Below, one piece after another: positions 18,492 through 26,838 of a stretch of DNA of 38,923 nucleotides. The DNA comes from Melioribacter roseus (lineage in GTDB: Bacteria; Bacteroidota; Ignavibacteria; Ignavibacteriales; Melioribacteraceae): positions 1-38,923 of the forward strand of contig DYLK01000023.1 in assembly GCA_020722065.1 (NCBI GenBank), in the 5' to 3' direction. The position numbers were made by a program, and so were the translations under genes. A model generated the notes under the pieces. The model saw only the letters and a program-made list of their open reading frames with translations. It was not told where the DNA came from and ran no database searches. How positions within the stretch are numbered: the first letter of the stretch is position 1; the number at the start of each line of letters is the position of its first letter.

Positions 18492-19796
18492 ATGAACGTT
18501 GTTGAGATAATTAAAAAGAAACGAGATGGAAAATCGTTAATTCGCGATGAAATAAATTTTATTGTAAATTCCTTCACCAAAAATGAAATCCCAGAATACC
18601 AAATGTCAGCTTTTCTAATGGCTGGTTGGATAAATGGATTTTCAAAAAATGAAACTGCTTTTTTAACAGAAGCTATGTTATACAGTGGAAAAGTTGTTGA
18701 TTTATCAAATATTAAGGGGAAAAAAATTGACAAACATTCCACTGGCGGTGTTGGTGATAAAACATCTTTAATTTTGGCACCAATTGTTGCGGCTTCGGGA
18801 GTTAAAGTGCCTATGATTTCTGGTCGGGGACTTGGACATACAGGCGGAACATTGGATAAATTGGAAGCTATTCCTGGTTTTAATACTCAACAATCTTTAT
18901 CAAAATACATAAAACTGATTGAAAAACACAATCTTGCGTTAATTGGACAAACTAAAGAAATTGCACCAGCAGATAAAAGAATTTATTCGCTTCGTGACGT
19001 TACTGGAACTATCGAGTCAATTCCATTAATAACCGCAAGCATTATGAGCAAAAAACTTGCCGAAGGCGCCGATGGTTTTGTGCTTGATGTGAAAACTGGT
19101 TCAGGTGCTTTTATGAAAAAAGAAGAAGATTCCAAATTACTTGCCGAATCTCTTGTTTCAACCGCAAAGAAATTTAAAAAATCAGCAATTGCATACATTA
19201 CGGATATGAATTCTCCTTTAGGAAATTACATCGGTAATTGGTTGGAAGTTTATGAATCGCTATTGGTTTTGCAAGGTGAAAATGTTCCTCGCTTAACGGA
19301 TTTATCTCTATTGCTTGCTGGAGCAATGATAAAATTAGGTGGAAAGGCAAAAACAACTGAAGAAGGTATTGAAATTGCAAAATCAAATATTACAAACGGA
19401 AAAGCATTTGATAAATTTTTAGAAATTACAAAAGCACAAGGAGGCAATATTGATTTTCTGAAAAAGCCAGAAAGCTATCCAAAATCCAAATTTACTGAAT
19501 CGGTAACTGCTGGAAATGATGGTTTTATTTCTTCAATTGATAATTACGAAATTGGAATGGCTTCTCTTGAAACAGGTGCAGGCAGATTAAAAATAACAGA
19601 TGTTATCGACCCAAAAGCGGGAATTATTTTCAGAAAGCAACTTGGAGATAAAATAAACAAAGGCGAAATCATTGCGGAAATTTATACCGACAACAAGAAA
19701 AATATTGAAATTGCCAAAAAAAGAATTATCAATTCCATTTCAATTAATAATAGAAAACCAAAAGTAAATAATCTCATAAAAATGACTATCGAGTAA
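18492..19796 (+). CDS. pyrimidine-nucleoside (thymidine) phosphorylase
   Basis: Splits thymidine, uridine or deoxyuridine with phosphate to give base and (deoxy)ribose-1-phosphate; 434 residues, standard length. Family motifs are HSTGGVGDKTSLILAPIVAA (phosphate binding, about 84-105), the signature SGRGLGHTGGTLDKLEAIPG (about 115-135), YSLRDVTGTIESIPLITASI, and DGFVLDVKTGSGAFM. The C-terminal barrel-sandwich domain holds GAGRLKITDVIDPKAGI and GDKINKGE. Pdp and DeoA cannot be separated reliably from sequence alone, so no symbol is given. It stands alone: 224 bases precede it, in which I see no gene or clear element, and 127 bases separate it from the acyl-CoA dehydrogenase. Role: nucleoside salvage and use as a carbon source. 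Confidence 0.95.
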   Translation: MNVVEIIKKKRDGKSLIRDEINFIVNSFTKNEIPEYQMSAFLMAGWINGFSKNETAFLTEAMLYSGKVVDLSNIKGKKIDKHSTGGVGDKTSLILAPIVAASGVKVPMISGRGLGHTGGTLDKLEAIPGFNTQQSLSKYIKLIEKHNLALIGQTKEIAPADKRIYSLRDVTGTIESIPLITASIMSKKLAEGADGFVLDVKTGSGAFMKKEEDSKLLAESLVSTAKKFKKSAIAYITDMNSPLGNYIGNWLEVYESLLVLQGENVPRLTDLSLLLAGAMIKLGGKAKTTEEGIEIAKSNITNGKAFDKFLEITKAQGGNIDFLKKPESYPKSKFTESVTAGNDGFISSIDNYEIGMASLETGAGRLKITDVIDPKAGIIFRKQLGDKINKGEIIAEIYTDNKKNIEIAKKRIINSISINNRKPKVNNLIKMTIE

Positions 19797-19923
19797 AATA
19801 GATTTTGAAATTACAATCCATTTTTTTCAGTAAACTTATATTTTCTTAAAAGAAAGCCACTATCTTTATTAAATTTGGAAAACATTTTTTTAATGAACAA
19901 CTAAACAGAAAAACGGAGAACAG

Positions 19924-21066
19924 ATGAACTTTTTATTAACTGAAGAACAAAAATTAATTCAACAAACAGCCCGCGAATTTGCCGAGCAAGAAATTGCTCC
20001 ATCGGCAATTGAACGCGACAAAAACGCCGAATTTCCAACAGAAATCGTAAAAAAACTTGCTGAACTCGGTTTTATGGGAATGATGGTAGATCCCCAATAT
20101 GATGGCGCTGGAATGGATACCGTAAGCTACGGACTGGCAATGATGGAAATCTCAAAAGTGGATGCTTCTGTTGGTGTCATTATGTCGGTTAACAATTCGC
20201 TTGTAACTTTTGGGTTAGAAAAATATGGCTCGGAATTTATCAAAGAAAAATATCTAAAACCTCTTTCTCGTGGAGAAAAACTCGGAGCGTTTGCTCTTTC
20301 TGAACCTGAAGCTGGAAGTGATGCAACTCAACAACGTACAACAGCTGAAAAAGATGGAAACTTTTGGGTTCTAAATGGAATGAAAAACTGGATTACAAAT
20401 GGAAAGAATGCCGATATTTATATTGTCATTGCTCAAACCAACAAAGAATTAAAACACAAAGGAATTACTGCTTTTATTGTTGAAAAAGGAATGGAAGGAT
20501 TTACACAAGGTGTAAAAGAAGACAAACTTGGAATTCGAAGCTCGGATACTTGTTCTCTTTCATTTAATAATGTTCGCATTCCCCAAGAAAATGTTATTTG
20601 GGAAGTTGGAAAGGGTTTCAATTTTGCGATGAACACGTTGAACGGCGGACGTTATGGAATTGCATCGCAAGCAGTTGGAATTGCGATGGGTGCTTACGAA
20701 AAAGCATTAAAATATTCAAAAGAACGAAAAGCATTTGGAACTGAAATCGCAAATCATCAAGCAATTCAATTTAAACTTGCTGATATGGCTACAAAAATTG
20801 AAGCAGCTAAATTGCTTACTTTGCAAGCCTGTGCATTGAAAGATGCTGGACAAGATTATATTACTCAAGCCTCGATGGCAAAATTATTCGCATCTGAAAC
20901 AGCAGTTGAAGTTACTCGCGAAGCAGTTCAAATTCTCGGTGGTTATGGTTACGTTCGCGAATATGAAGTTGAACGAATGTATCGTGATGCAAAAATTACT
21001 GAAATTTACGAAGGGACATCTGAAATTCAAAGAATTATAATTGGTCGTTCGATACTAAAAAATTAG
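19924..21066 (+). CDS. acyl-CoA dehydrogenase (short-chain/butyryl-CoA type)
   Basis: FAD enzyme that introduces the alpha-beta double bond in acyl-CoA and passes electrons to ETF; 380 residues, standard length. FAD and substrate motifs are GAFALSEPEAGSDATQQRTT, WVLNGMKNWITNG and NTLNGGRYGIASQAVGIAMG. The C-terminal ILGGYGYVREYEVERMYRDA is followed by IYEGTSEIQR, with Glu363 in the catalytic-base position used by short- and medium-chain members. GGAG stands five bases before the ATG. No ETF genes are adjacent, but a 3-hydroxyacyl-CoA dehydrogenase lies 14 kb downstream, so beta-oxidation steps are scattered. A strong hairpin terminator follows the stop. Confidence 0.96.
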   Translation: MNFLLTEEQKLIQQTAREFAEQEIAPSAIERDKNAEFPTEIVKKLAELGFMGMMVDPQYDGAGMDTVSYGLAMMEISKVDASVGVIMSVNNSLVTFGLEKYGSEFIKEKYLKPLSRGEKLGAFALSEPEAGSDATQQRTTAEKDGNFWVLNGMKNWITNGKNADIYIVIAQTNKELKHKGITAFIVEKGMEGFTQGVKEDKLGIRSSDTCSLSFNNVRIPQENVIWEVGKGFNFAMNTLNGGRYGIASQAVGIAMGAYEKALKYSKERKAFGTEIANHQAIQFKLADMATKIEAAKLLTLQACALKDAGQDYITQASMAKLFASETAVEVTREAVQILGGYGYVREYEVERMYRDAKITEIYEGTSEIQRIIIGRSILKN

Positions 21067-21084
21067 TCTTATAATTGTTAACTC

Positions 21085-21140
21085 ACCGTTCGAGAGTTTG
21101 ATTTTCTAATCAGATTCTCGGATGGTTTTATTTTTTATTC
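21085..21140 (+). terminator. long hairpin terminator after the acyl-CoA dehydrogenase gene
   Basis: Bases 21085-21103 pair with 21108-21126 in a 19-bp stem (15 Watson-Crick pairs and 4 G-U) with a TTCT loop, followed by TTTTATTTTTTATT. It begins 19 bases after the stop codon. Parts of both arms recur inside the DUF2442 coding region 350 bases downstream (21438-21484), which is unusual. Confidence 0.8.
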
Positions 21141-21226
21141 TCGATTTCCCTTCACTTTGTCCCACTTTCTAATTGAAACTTAGTATTAAAAATTTTGCTT
21201 TATCATCATTCTAAGATTTATCTATA

Positions 21227-21279
21227 TGGCTAAAGCCAATTATGTTTTTAATTTCTTTATCAGTTCACTAAATGAACTG
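21227..21279. repeat. pair of REP-like palindromes in the intergenic region
   Basis: TGGCTAAAGCCA (21227-21238) is a perfect palindrome. CAGTTCA-CTAAA-TGAACTG (21261-21279) is a perfect 7-bp hairpin 22 bases further on. Paired small palindromes with GGCTAAAGCC cores recall REP-type repeats of Bacteroidota genomes; this is from memory and unchecked. The rest of the 324-base gap (21067-21390) holds the terminator at its left end and otherwise only AT-rich DNA. Confidence 0.45.
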
Positions 21280-21390
21280 CAATGTTTTTCTTATAAAATT
21301 ATCAGATGAGTGTAACACAACAATTGGAAAATATATTTTATTAAATAATCATTCATTAACTTTGCGTGGTCGTAAAATTCAAACAAGTTG

Positions 21391-21687
21391 ATGAAAATGA
21401 AAATTAATAAAAGCATCTATAAAATCACAAGAATTGAACCGCTCGAGAATTTCAGACTTTTAGTGGAATTCTCGGATGGTTTTTCGAACATTCTTAATCT
21501 GAATAAAATGCTAAAACACAAAGATTTTGCTTCAATAACTTCATCTGAAGAATTCAAAAAGGTTTTTATCAATAAAAAGGGTGATATTCAGTGGGAATGT
21601 GGGGCTGAAATCTGCAAAGTTTCAACTCGCAATTTGTTGGAAATGATTAAAGATGTTTCAAACCTAAAACTTCCAATAAACGTATGA
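21391..21687 (+). CDS. DUF2442 family protein
   Basis: Small protein of about 98 residues with the DUF2442 pattern: ITRIEPLENFRLLVEFSDGF, then LNLNKML (the 'L.V.FSDG....ldl' core) and a terminal acidic/aliphatic segment (DIQWECGAEICKVS). The family is of unknown function. It is often found beside DUF4160 in small mobile gene pairs that look like toxin-antitoxin modules, but no DUF4160 gene is present here. The start is taken as the ATG at 21391; an ATG at 21397 and a TTG at 21388 are in the same frame, and no clear ribosome-binding site favours any of them. Its stop overlaps the ATG of the next gene (ATGA), so it leads the coupled run that follows. Confidence 0.8.
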   Translation: MKMKINKSIYKITRIEPLENFRLLVEFSDGFSNILNLNKMLKHKDFASITSSEEFKKVFINKKGDIQWECGAEICKVSTRNLLEMIKDVSNLKLPINV

Positions 21688-22049
21688 AATACTTTCTACA
21701 CTTTTTTGTTTTGTTTTCCACTTTATTTGCCCAAAATGAATTTTCACATTGGGAAGTTAATTCTAAAATAAAAACAGAATTGATTTCATCCGCAAAAATG
21801 AACTTGTTTGTAAAAATATATAAGACAGCAATTTCCGATTATGATGGAGATAATTGCAGATTTTCTCCGACTTGCTCCAATTTCTTTTTGGAAAGTACCC
21901 GAATAACCAATTTTTTTGAAGCTAATTTGATGTTTGGAGACCGTTTTTTGCGAGATATTAACATTCTGAATTCTGATGAATACGAAAAAAACGAAAGTGG
22001 ATTTTTAATTGATTTTCCCAAATCTCGAATTTTCAGAAAAGATAACTGA
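21684..22049 (+). CDS. YidD-like protein with N-terminal signal peptide
   Basis: Protein of 121 residues. The core IYKTAISDYDGDNCRFSPTCSNFFLEST (about 44-71, written here only to show the C-x-F-x-P-x-C-S motif) matches YidD, the small membrane-associated factor that assists YidC in membrane protein insertion. Two features differ from classic YidD. A signal-peptide-like stretch, MKYFLHFFVLFSTLFAQ, precedes the domain, implying export or anchoring. The third conserved Cys, in the usual LLRCHP, is replaced (DRFLRDINIL). It therefore looks like an extracytoplasmic relative and not the housekeeping yidD. ATGA overlap with the preceding gene and TGATG overlap with the following one indicate translational coupling with two LPG-domain proteins. 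Confidence 0.75.
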   Translation: MKYFLHFFVLFSTLFAQNEFSHWEVNSKIKTELISSAKMNLFVKIYKTAISDYDGDNCRFSPTCSNFFLESTRITNFFEANLMFGDRFLRDINILNSDEYEKNESGFLIDFPKSRIFRKDN

Positions 22050-22900
22050 TGAAGTATTTTCTTAAATTTTTATTCATTTTCGCTTTTTTTACTGAATTTG
22101 GCTTTTCTCAAACAAATTTCTTTGATTATGAAAATCGTTTAAAATTTGCTAAAAATTTATTCAAAGAAAAAGATTACATTCGTTCGTTAGATGAATTTAT
22201 CGAACTTTCCAAAATCAGCTCGAATGATAGTCTGAAATTATGGTCAGCAATTTCATTAAGAAAAATGGAAAGATTTACAGAATCCGAAATTTATCTCAGA
22301 ACATTATTCGGCTTTTCTAATTTGGAAGATGAAGCCAAAACTGAGTTTTTTCGATTAAAATTTTTAACGGAAAAAGCAGACGAATTCCAAAAAAATTACG
22401 AAAACGAAGAACTTCATCCTGAAAAATATCGGTTGGAATTACTCCGACTTAAATATTTTTCTCATCTATTTTTAGATGGAAAATTGCCCGATTCAACAAA
22501 ATTCATTAATTCGTTCAAAAAAGAAAATCAGCCGGCAATTGCAAAATTCTACAACGAAAGAAAATATCGAATTGAAAAGAATTCCCAAAAAGCTGCTATC
22601 TTTTCGGCAATTTTGCCAGGTTTAGGAAAAATTTACACTGAAAATTACAGCGATGCAATAACATCTTTTCTTTTTACAAGCATTTTTTATGGACTTTCAG
22701 CATATAATTTTTCAAACGATTCCGTTTGGAAAGGAGTAATTTTTGCTGGAATTGGAGCTTATTTTCACGCAAGCTCAATTTATGGTTCGGCAGTTGCGGC
22801 ACAGCATTTTAACGCTCAGCAAAAGTTTGAATATGAACTTCGATTGAAAAAATATGCCGAAACAAACAACACATTTTTACCAAATTTTGAACCGAAATGA
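22049..22900 (+). CDS. signal-peptide protein with helical repeats and C-terminal LPG hydrophobic domain (DUF5683-like), copy A
   Basis: Function unknown; 283 residues. Signal peptide 1-20 (ends GFSQ). The middle (about 25-180) is charged and helical and may be TPR-like: FAKNLFKEKDYIRSLDEFIE, then SLKLWSAISLRKMERFTES. The C-terminal part (about 180-262) starts with FSAILPGLGKIYTENYSDAI and continues with two or three hydrophobic segments ending YGSAVAAQHFN. This LPGxGxxY... entry is typical of DUF5683/TM2-like membrane hairpins. The next gene encodes a protein of the same plan, so the two are probably an old tandem duplication. Its start overlaps the YidD-like stop and its stop overlaps the next start (ATGA). 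Confidence 0.75.
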   Translation: MKYFLKFLFIFAFFTEFGFSQTNFFDYENRLKFAKNLFKEKDYIRSLDEFIELSKISSNDSLKLWSAISLRKMERFTESEIYLRTLFGFSNLEDEAKTEFFRLKFLTEKADEFQKNYENEELHPEKYRLELLRLKYFSHLFLDGKLPDSTKFINSFKKENQPAIAKFYNERKYRIEKNSQKAAIFSAILPGLGKIYTENYSDAITSFLFTSIFYGLSAYNFSNDSVWKGVIFAGIGAYFHASSIYGSAVAAQHFNAQQKFEYELRLKKYAETNNTFLPNFEPK

Positions 22901-23709
22901 AAAATCTTTTCATAATTATTAATCTCGTTGCAATTTCAATTTTTCCGCAGATAGCCAAGCAAAAACAACTTGCAGATTCACTTTTTGCTTCCGAAAATTT
23001 CTACCAAGCCATAACTGAATATAAACGTTTACAATTTTTTGATATTCAGAATTTATACGAAACTTTTACAAACTCGCAAATTGCTAAAGCATACAAAAAA
23101 GGTAAATTTTATCAAAAATCTGAAGAATATTTCCGAAAAGCCATTGAAAGTTCTATTTCAACTGAAGAAATAAATAATCTTAAAATAGAATTGGTGAAAA
23201 TTTTTATCATCAAAAAAGAAAAGCAAAAAGCTCTTTCTCTGCTTGATTCTTTGGGAAAATCGCATTTTGAAAAAAATCAACTTGATTATTGGCGAGGTTG
23301 GACTTTTCTTTTTAATTACGATACAAAAAATTCCTTGAAATATTTTAAGCAAAGTGAAATAGCAAAATCAATTGTTGATAGTTTGGAAATTCTACGGAAA
23401 AAGGAATATTCGCCAACTTTTGCTAAAATTTCTTCCGCAATTTTGCCTGGTTTCGGACAATTTTATACTGGAAATATTACTTCTGGATTAATTTCTCTTG
23501 GTTGGAATATTTTACTTGGGGGAATTTCTGTAAATGCTTTTCTTTCTGATAGAATAATCGAAGGAATTTTGGTTACTGATTTGCTTTGGCTTCGTTTTTA
23601 TAGAGGGAATATTCATAACGCCGAGCAATTTGCATTTGAGAAAAATGTTAAATTAGCAGACAATTTATTAAAGAATTTGCAAAATAATTACAAAGGTGCG
23701 TTACCGTGA
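22897..23709 (+). CDS. signal-peptide protein with helical repeats and C-terminal LPG hydrophobic domain (DUF5683-like), copy B
   Basis: Function unknown; 270 residues. A short hydrophobic N-terminus (MKNLFIIINLVAISIFPQ) is followed by TPR-like helices (about 20-165: SLFASENFYQAITEYKRLQF; KGKFYQKSEEYFRKAIES) and the domain starting ISSAILPGFGQFYTGNITSG near residue 178. It aligns with copy A through the end of the hydrophobic region (GNIHNAEQFAFEKN here against YGSAVAAQHFNAQQ there). The 'SAILPGFGQFYTG' form is the more canonical of the two. ATGA overlap with copy A and GTGA overlap with the ACT gene place it in the middle of the coupled run. Confidence 0.75.
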   Translation: MKNLFIIINLVAISIFPQIAKQKQLADSLFASENFYQAITEYKRLQFFDIQNLYETFTNSQIAKAYKKGKFYQKSEEYFRKAIESSISTEEINNLKIELVKIFIIKKEKQKALSLLDSLGKSHFEKNQLDYWRGWTFLFNYDTKNSLKYFKQSEIAKSIVDSLEILRKKEYSPTFAKISSAILPGFGQFYTGNITSGLISLGWNILLGGISVNAFLSDRIIEGILVTDLLWLRFYRGNIHNAEQFAFEKNVKLADNLLKNLQNNYKGALP

Positions 23710-24137
23710 AATTTTCAGAAGAAGAATTAAGACAAATCGCCTTGAATGCGATTAATGAACTTGGCGAAAAAGCATCGCCAGAATTGGTAAAAAAAATAGT
23801 TGCAAAAGCTGTTGATGAATCTCAAGAAAATGTGGATTTACCAAAATCAGAAACAAAAGTTGGTTTTGATAGAGCAATTTTAACTTCTTTCGGTTTAGAT
23901 AGACCTGGTGTGGTGGCAAAAATCACGAATCTATTATTCGAGGCAAATTGCAGTTTACAAGATATTTCGCAGAAAATAATGGGCGATTTCTACACAATAA
24001 TTATGATTGTCGATTTATCATCAGGCAAATATCAAATGAAAGAATTAGATGAAAAACTACAAGAAATTGCAAACGAAATGAACATCAAAATTTTTTTGCA
24101 ACACGAAAATATATTTAGACAAATGCACAGAATTTAA
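23706..24137 (+). CDS. ACT-domain regulatory protein (UPF0237-like) with N-terminal extension
   Basis: Protein of 143 residues. The C-terminal ACT domain (about 55-143) begins [20 protein letters not shown], where the Gly-Val after Arg-Pro is the usual ligand loop, and runs through [23 protein letters not shown]0237 proteins are about 90 residues and lie next to PFL/DUF711 genes, as here. This one has about 50 extra N-terminal residues ([36 protein letters not shown]) that look helical. The start is GTG, overlapping the stop of copy B (GTGA). ACT domains bind amino acids or similar small ligands; the ligand and the output here are unknown. Confidence 0.88.
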   Translation: MKFSEEELRQIALNAINELGEKASPELVKKIVAKAVDESQENVDLPKSETKVGFDRAILTSFGLDRPGVVAKITNLLFEANCSLQDISQKIMGDFYTIIMIVDLSSGKYQMKELDEKLQEIANEMNIKIFLQHENIFRQMHRI

Positions 24138-24145
24138 GGAATAGT

Positions 24146-25507
24146 ATGAATTACGAATTTGATGAAATATTGTCCACAATAAAAATGACAGAAATTGAGC
24201 ATTTTGATATTCGAACAGTTACACTTGGAATCAGTTTGCTTGATTGCTACGACAGAAATCTTGATGTCGCAAAACAAAAAGTTTACGATAAAATATATAA
24301 ATACGGCAAAAATCACGTAAAATATGCCAAAGAAGTAGAAGATAGATACGGCATTTCCATCGCAAATAAACGAATTTCGATTACGCCAATTTCAATTCCA
24401 TTTGCTGGATTAAATCGATATGAATTTATCGAAATGGCAAAAGTTCTCGATAAAGTTGCCGAAGATATTGGAATTGATTATTTGGCTGGATTTTCTGCAT
24501 TAGTTCAAAAAGGTTTTACAAATGGCGACCGCGAACTTATTGAAGCAATTCCTATTGCTCTTTCGCAAACAAAAAGACTTTGTTCGAGCATAAATATCGG
24601 AACAACAAAAGCTGGGATTAATATGGACGCAGTAAACAAAGTAGCGGATTTAGTCAAAAAAACTGCGGAATTAACAAAAGAACAAGATTCAATCGGTTGT
24701 GCAAAATTTGTTGTTTTTATGAACGCAGTTGAAGATAATCCATTTGTAGCTGGAGCTTTTCACGGAGTTTCTGAACCCGAAGTAGTTTTAAATGTTGGAA
24801 TTAGCGGTCCTGGGGTTGTTCTTGATGCAATAAAATCAGCGGGAAATGTAGATTTACAAACACTTTCTGATGTAATTAAAAAAACTATTTTCAAAATAAC
24901 TCGTGCAGGCGAACTAATTGGACGCGAAGTTGCCGAAAAACACGGAATCCCATTTGGAATTGTTGATGTTTCGCTTGCGCCAACTCCCGCAGAAGGCGAT
25001 AGTATTGCAGATATTCTAAAAGCAATGGGAGTCGAAGATGTCGGAGCGCCCGGCACAACTGCTGCTCTTGCAATGTTAAACGATGCTGTTAAAAAAGCAG
25101 GAATGATGGCGAGCAATTCTGTTGGTGGATTAAGTGGAGCTTTTATTCCAGTTAGCGAAGACCAAGGAATGATTGCCGCTGTCCAAAAAGGAAATTTAAG
25201 TCTCGAGAAGTTGGAAGCAATGACTTCTGTTTGTTCTGTTGGATTGGATATGATTGCAATTCCAGGCGATACACCAGCGTCAACAATCGCGGGAATTATT
25301 GCCGACGAAGCTGCAATTGGTATGGTTAATGACAAAACAACTGCAGTAAGATTAATTCCAGCTTGGGGGAAAAAAGTTGGAGATGTTGTAGATTACGGCG
25401 GATTACTTGGTTTAGCCCCAATAATGGAAGTAAGAACAATCAGTAGTCAAGGTTTTGTTAGTCGCGGCGGAAAAATTCCAGCACCGAAACGAAGTTTGAC
25501 AAATTAA
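24146..25507 (+). CDS. PFL (DUF711/UPF0210) family protein
   Basis: Protein of 453 residues, the family's standard length. Characteristic stretches are [20 protein letters not shown] near the N-terminus, [20 protein letters not shown], and [20 protein letters not shown]. Further on are ENPFVAG-like [39 protein letters not shown] and [20 protein letters not shown]. The fold is related to pyruvate formate-lyase/ribonucleotide-reductase-type barrels, but the catalytic Cys-Gly radical features are not evident and no activity is established. It follows the ACT gene by eight bases, the conserved pairing for this family, so the ACT protein probably controls it or binds its ligand. It is convergent with the glycosyltransferase gene, whose stop is eight bases away. 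Confidence 0.95.
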   Translation: MNYEFDEILSTIKMTEIEHFDIRTVTLGISLLDCYDRNLDVAKQKVYDKIYKYGKNHVKYAKEVEDRYGISIANKRISITPISIPFAGLNRYEFIEMAKVLDKVAEDIGIDYLAGFSALVQKGFTNGDRELIEAIPIALSQTKRLCSSINIGTTKAGINMDAVNKVADLVKKTAELTKEQDSIGCAKFVVFMNAVEDNPFVAGAFHGVSEPEVVLNVGISGPGVVLDAIKSAGNVDLQTLSDVIKKTIFKITRAGELIGREVAEKHGIPFGIVDVSLAPTPAEGDSIADILKAMGVEDVGAPGTTAALAMLNDAVKKAGMMASNSVGGLSGAFIPVSEDQGMIAAVQKGNLSLEKLEAMTSVCSVGLDMIAIPGDTPASTIAGIIADEAAIGMVNDKTTAVRLIPAWGKKVGDVVDYGGLLGLAPIMEVRTISSQGFVSRGGKIPAPKRSLTN

Positions 25508-25515
25508 GAAAAAAG

Positions 25516-26838
25516 CTATTCCAATTCACGAAGTTTTTGCAAATAAGGAAATAAGTTTTCTTTTGTTGGAATATTAACATATTCTAATTTTTCATCTTGA
25601 TAAATTTTCAGAAATGCAAATAATTTGTTTAATGATGAAATTGTATTTTCGTCTGGGAAGGCATTATCTCTCAGAAAATGAATCAATTTGAGCGTTCTGA
25701 AAGCATCAAACCAGAAAATCTTTTGTTTATTAATTTGATTTTCATCGCCCGAATTTGCTGTGATTTTTTCCCACGCTTGTACGAATTTCTGCTCAATTAA
25801 AAATTCCTTTAATTTTGGATGAATTTTTTCTGCTTCCGATAAATAATATTCTGCCGTTTCGATTTTTCCCGTTAGAAAAATGGAATTCCATTTCTTTAAA
25901 ATTTCGAAAGAATTTACAGAATAAAGTAGAAATTCATTCGTTTCATTTCTTAAAAAACGGTTTACTCGCTGACCAGTTCCAAATGGTACGCGATGCGAAC
26001 CTCGTGGCGAAGGAAACACTTTAACATCAGAAATTGAATGAATTTTGTACTTTTTGCCAAGTTTTTCCATAAAATAAAAATCTTCTGCCGCCTTTCGCTT
26101 GTTCATTCCATCAACAGAAATATAAGCATCAAAATCGCTTATCATTGTCGAGCCAATTGTGAAATATGCAAAAGGTGAATTCGCTAATTCCAATCCCAAT
26201 TTATAGTAACGTAAAAATATTTCATAGTTTACAATTGCCAACTCGAAAGGGAAAATATCTGTCGGATGTTCAAATTGCACGTAACCAGCTTTAATTTTAT
26301 TACGATTAACCGAATTGTAAATCCGAGTAAAATAATTTCGGGAAATTGTACAATCAGCATCGAGACAAGCAATGAATTTTTGTCGTTTTGATTGATAATC
26401 GAGTAAAAGTAGCGACAAATCCATTCCAATTTTACGAGCAAAACCTACTCCTGCTTCTTTTTCTGGCAACATTTTCCCTTCTGATGAGGCATCAATAACT
26501 GCCAAATTAAAAGCAGAATTGGAATTAATAATAAGATTTCGTAGGAATTTAAGAGATTTTTGATTGTCTTCAATATCATTTTGAGATGATAAATTTGAAT
26601 TATTCACGACAAAACAGATAAGAAAATGTTGTGATTTTTCTTTTTCAGCTGAATTAATTGATTCAATCAATTTAGGAAGATTTTCGAACTCCGAAAGTAC
26701 GGGAATTACAACAATAGCTTCGAATTTTCGCATTTCAGCAATTTCAATTTCCCAATCTCCAATTCCGAATTGATTGATATAATTTTTAACTCTCTGCGGC
26801 ACTAAAAATTTGTGTGTCTGAAATCCAATTTTTATCAA
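25516..26838 (-). CDS. family 2-type glycosyltransferase
   Basis: Protein of up to 440 residues with a GT-A fold. FEAIVVIPVLSEFENLPKLI (about 38-58) is the nucleotide-sugar-binding start, and FIACLDADCTISRNYFTRIY (about 155) carries the DxD metal motif. The following acceptor-side region includes FYFMEKLGKKYKIHS and PRGSHRVPFGTGQRVNRF. No membrane helices are evident, so it is cytoplasmic or peripheral. Donor and acceptor are unknown. The first start is a TTG overlapping the miaA stop (TTGA). An ATG at 26733 (residue 36), just before the GT domain, is an alternative that would remove the first 35 residues. It is the last gene of the ltaE-thioesterase-kinase-miaA run and is not in a polysaccharide locus. 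Confidence 0.82.
   Translation of the reverse strand: MIKIGFQTHKFLVPQRVKNYINQFGIGDWEIEIAEMRKFEAIVVIPVLSEFENLPKLIESINSAEKEKSQHFLICFVVNNSNLSSQNDIEDNQKSLKFLRNLIINSNSAFNLAVIDASSEGKMLPEKEAGVGFARKIGMDLSLLLLDYQSKRQKFIACLDADCTISRNYFTRIYNSVNRNKIKAGYVQFEHPTDIFPFELAIVNYEIFLRYYKLGLELANSPFAYFTIGSTMISDFDAYISVDGMNKRKAAEDFYFMEKLGKKYKIHSISDVKVFPSPRGSHRVPFGTGQRVNRFLRNETNEFLLYSVNSFEILKKWNSIFLTGKIETAEYYLSEAEKIHPKLKEFLIEQKFVQAWEKITANSGDENQINKQKIFWFDAFRTLKLIHFLRDNAFPDENTISSLNKLFAFLKIYQDEKLEYVNIPTKENLFPYLQKLRELE

Noticed and set aside
21684-22049. Calling this gene the housekeeping yidD
   Set aside because: It has a signal peptide, lacks the third conserved Cys and is not near rnpA/yidC, so only a YidD-like label is justified.
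21391-22049. DUF2442 and YidD-like genes as a toxin-antitoxin pair
   Set aside because: The YidD-like product is a recognisable envelope protein and not a toxin family, and the DUF4160 partner is missing.
24760-25335. 191-codon open frame on the minus strand inside the PFL gene
   Set aside because: It lies wholly antisense to a well-conserved gene, and its translation is a low-complexity Ser/Ile/Ala/Pro string with no family features.
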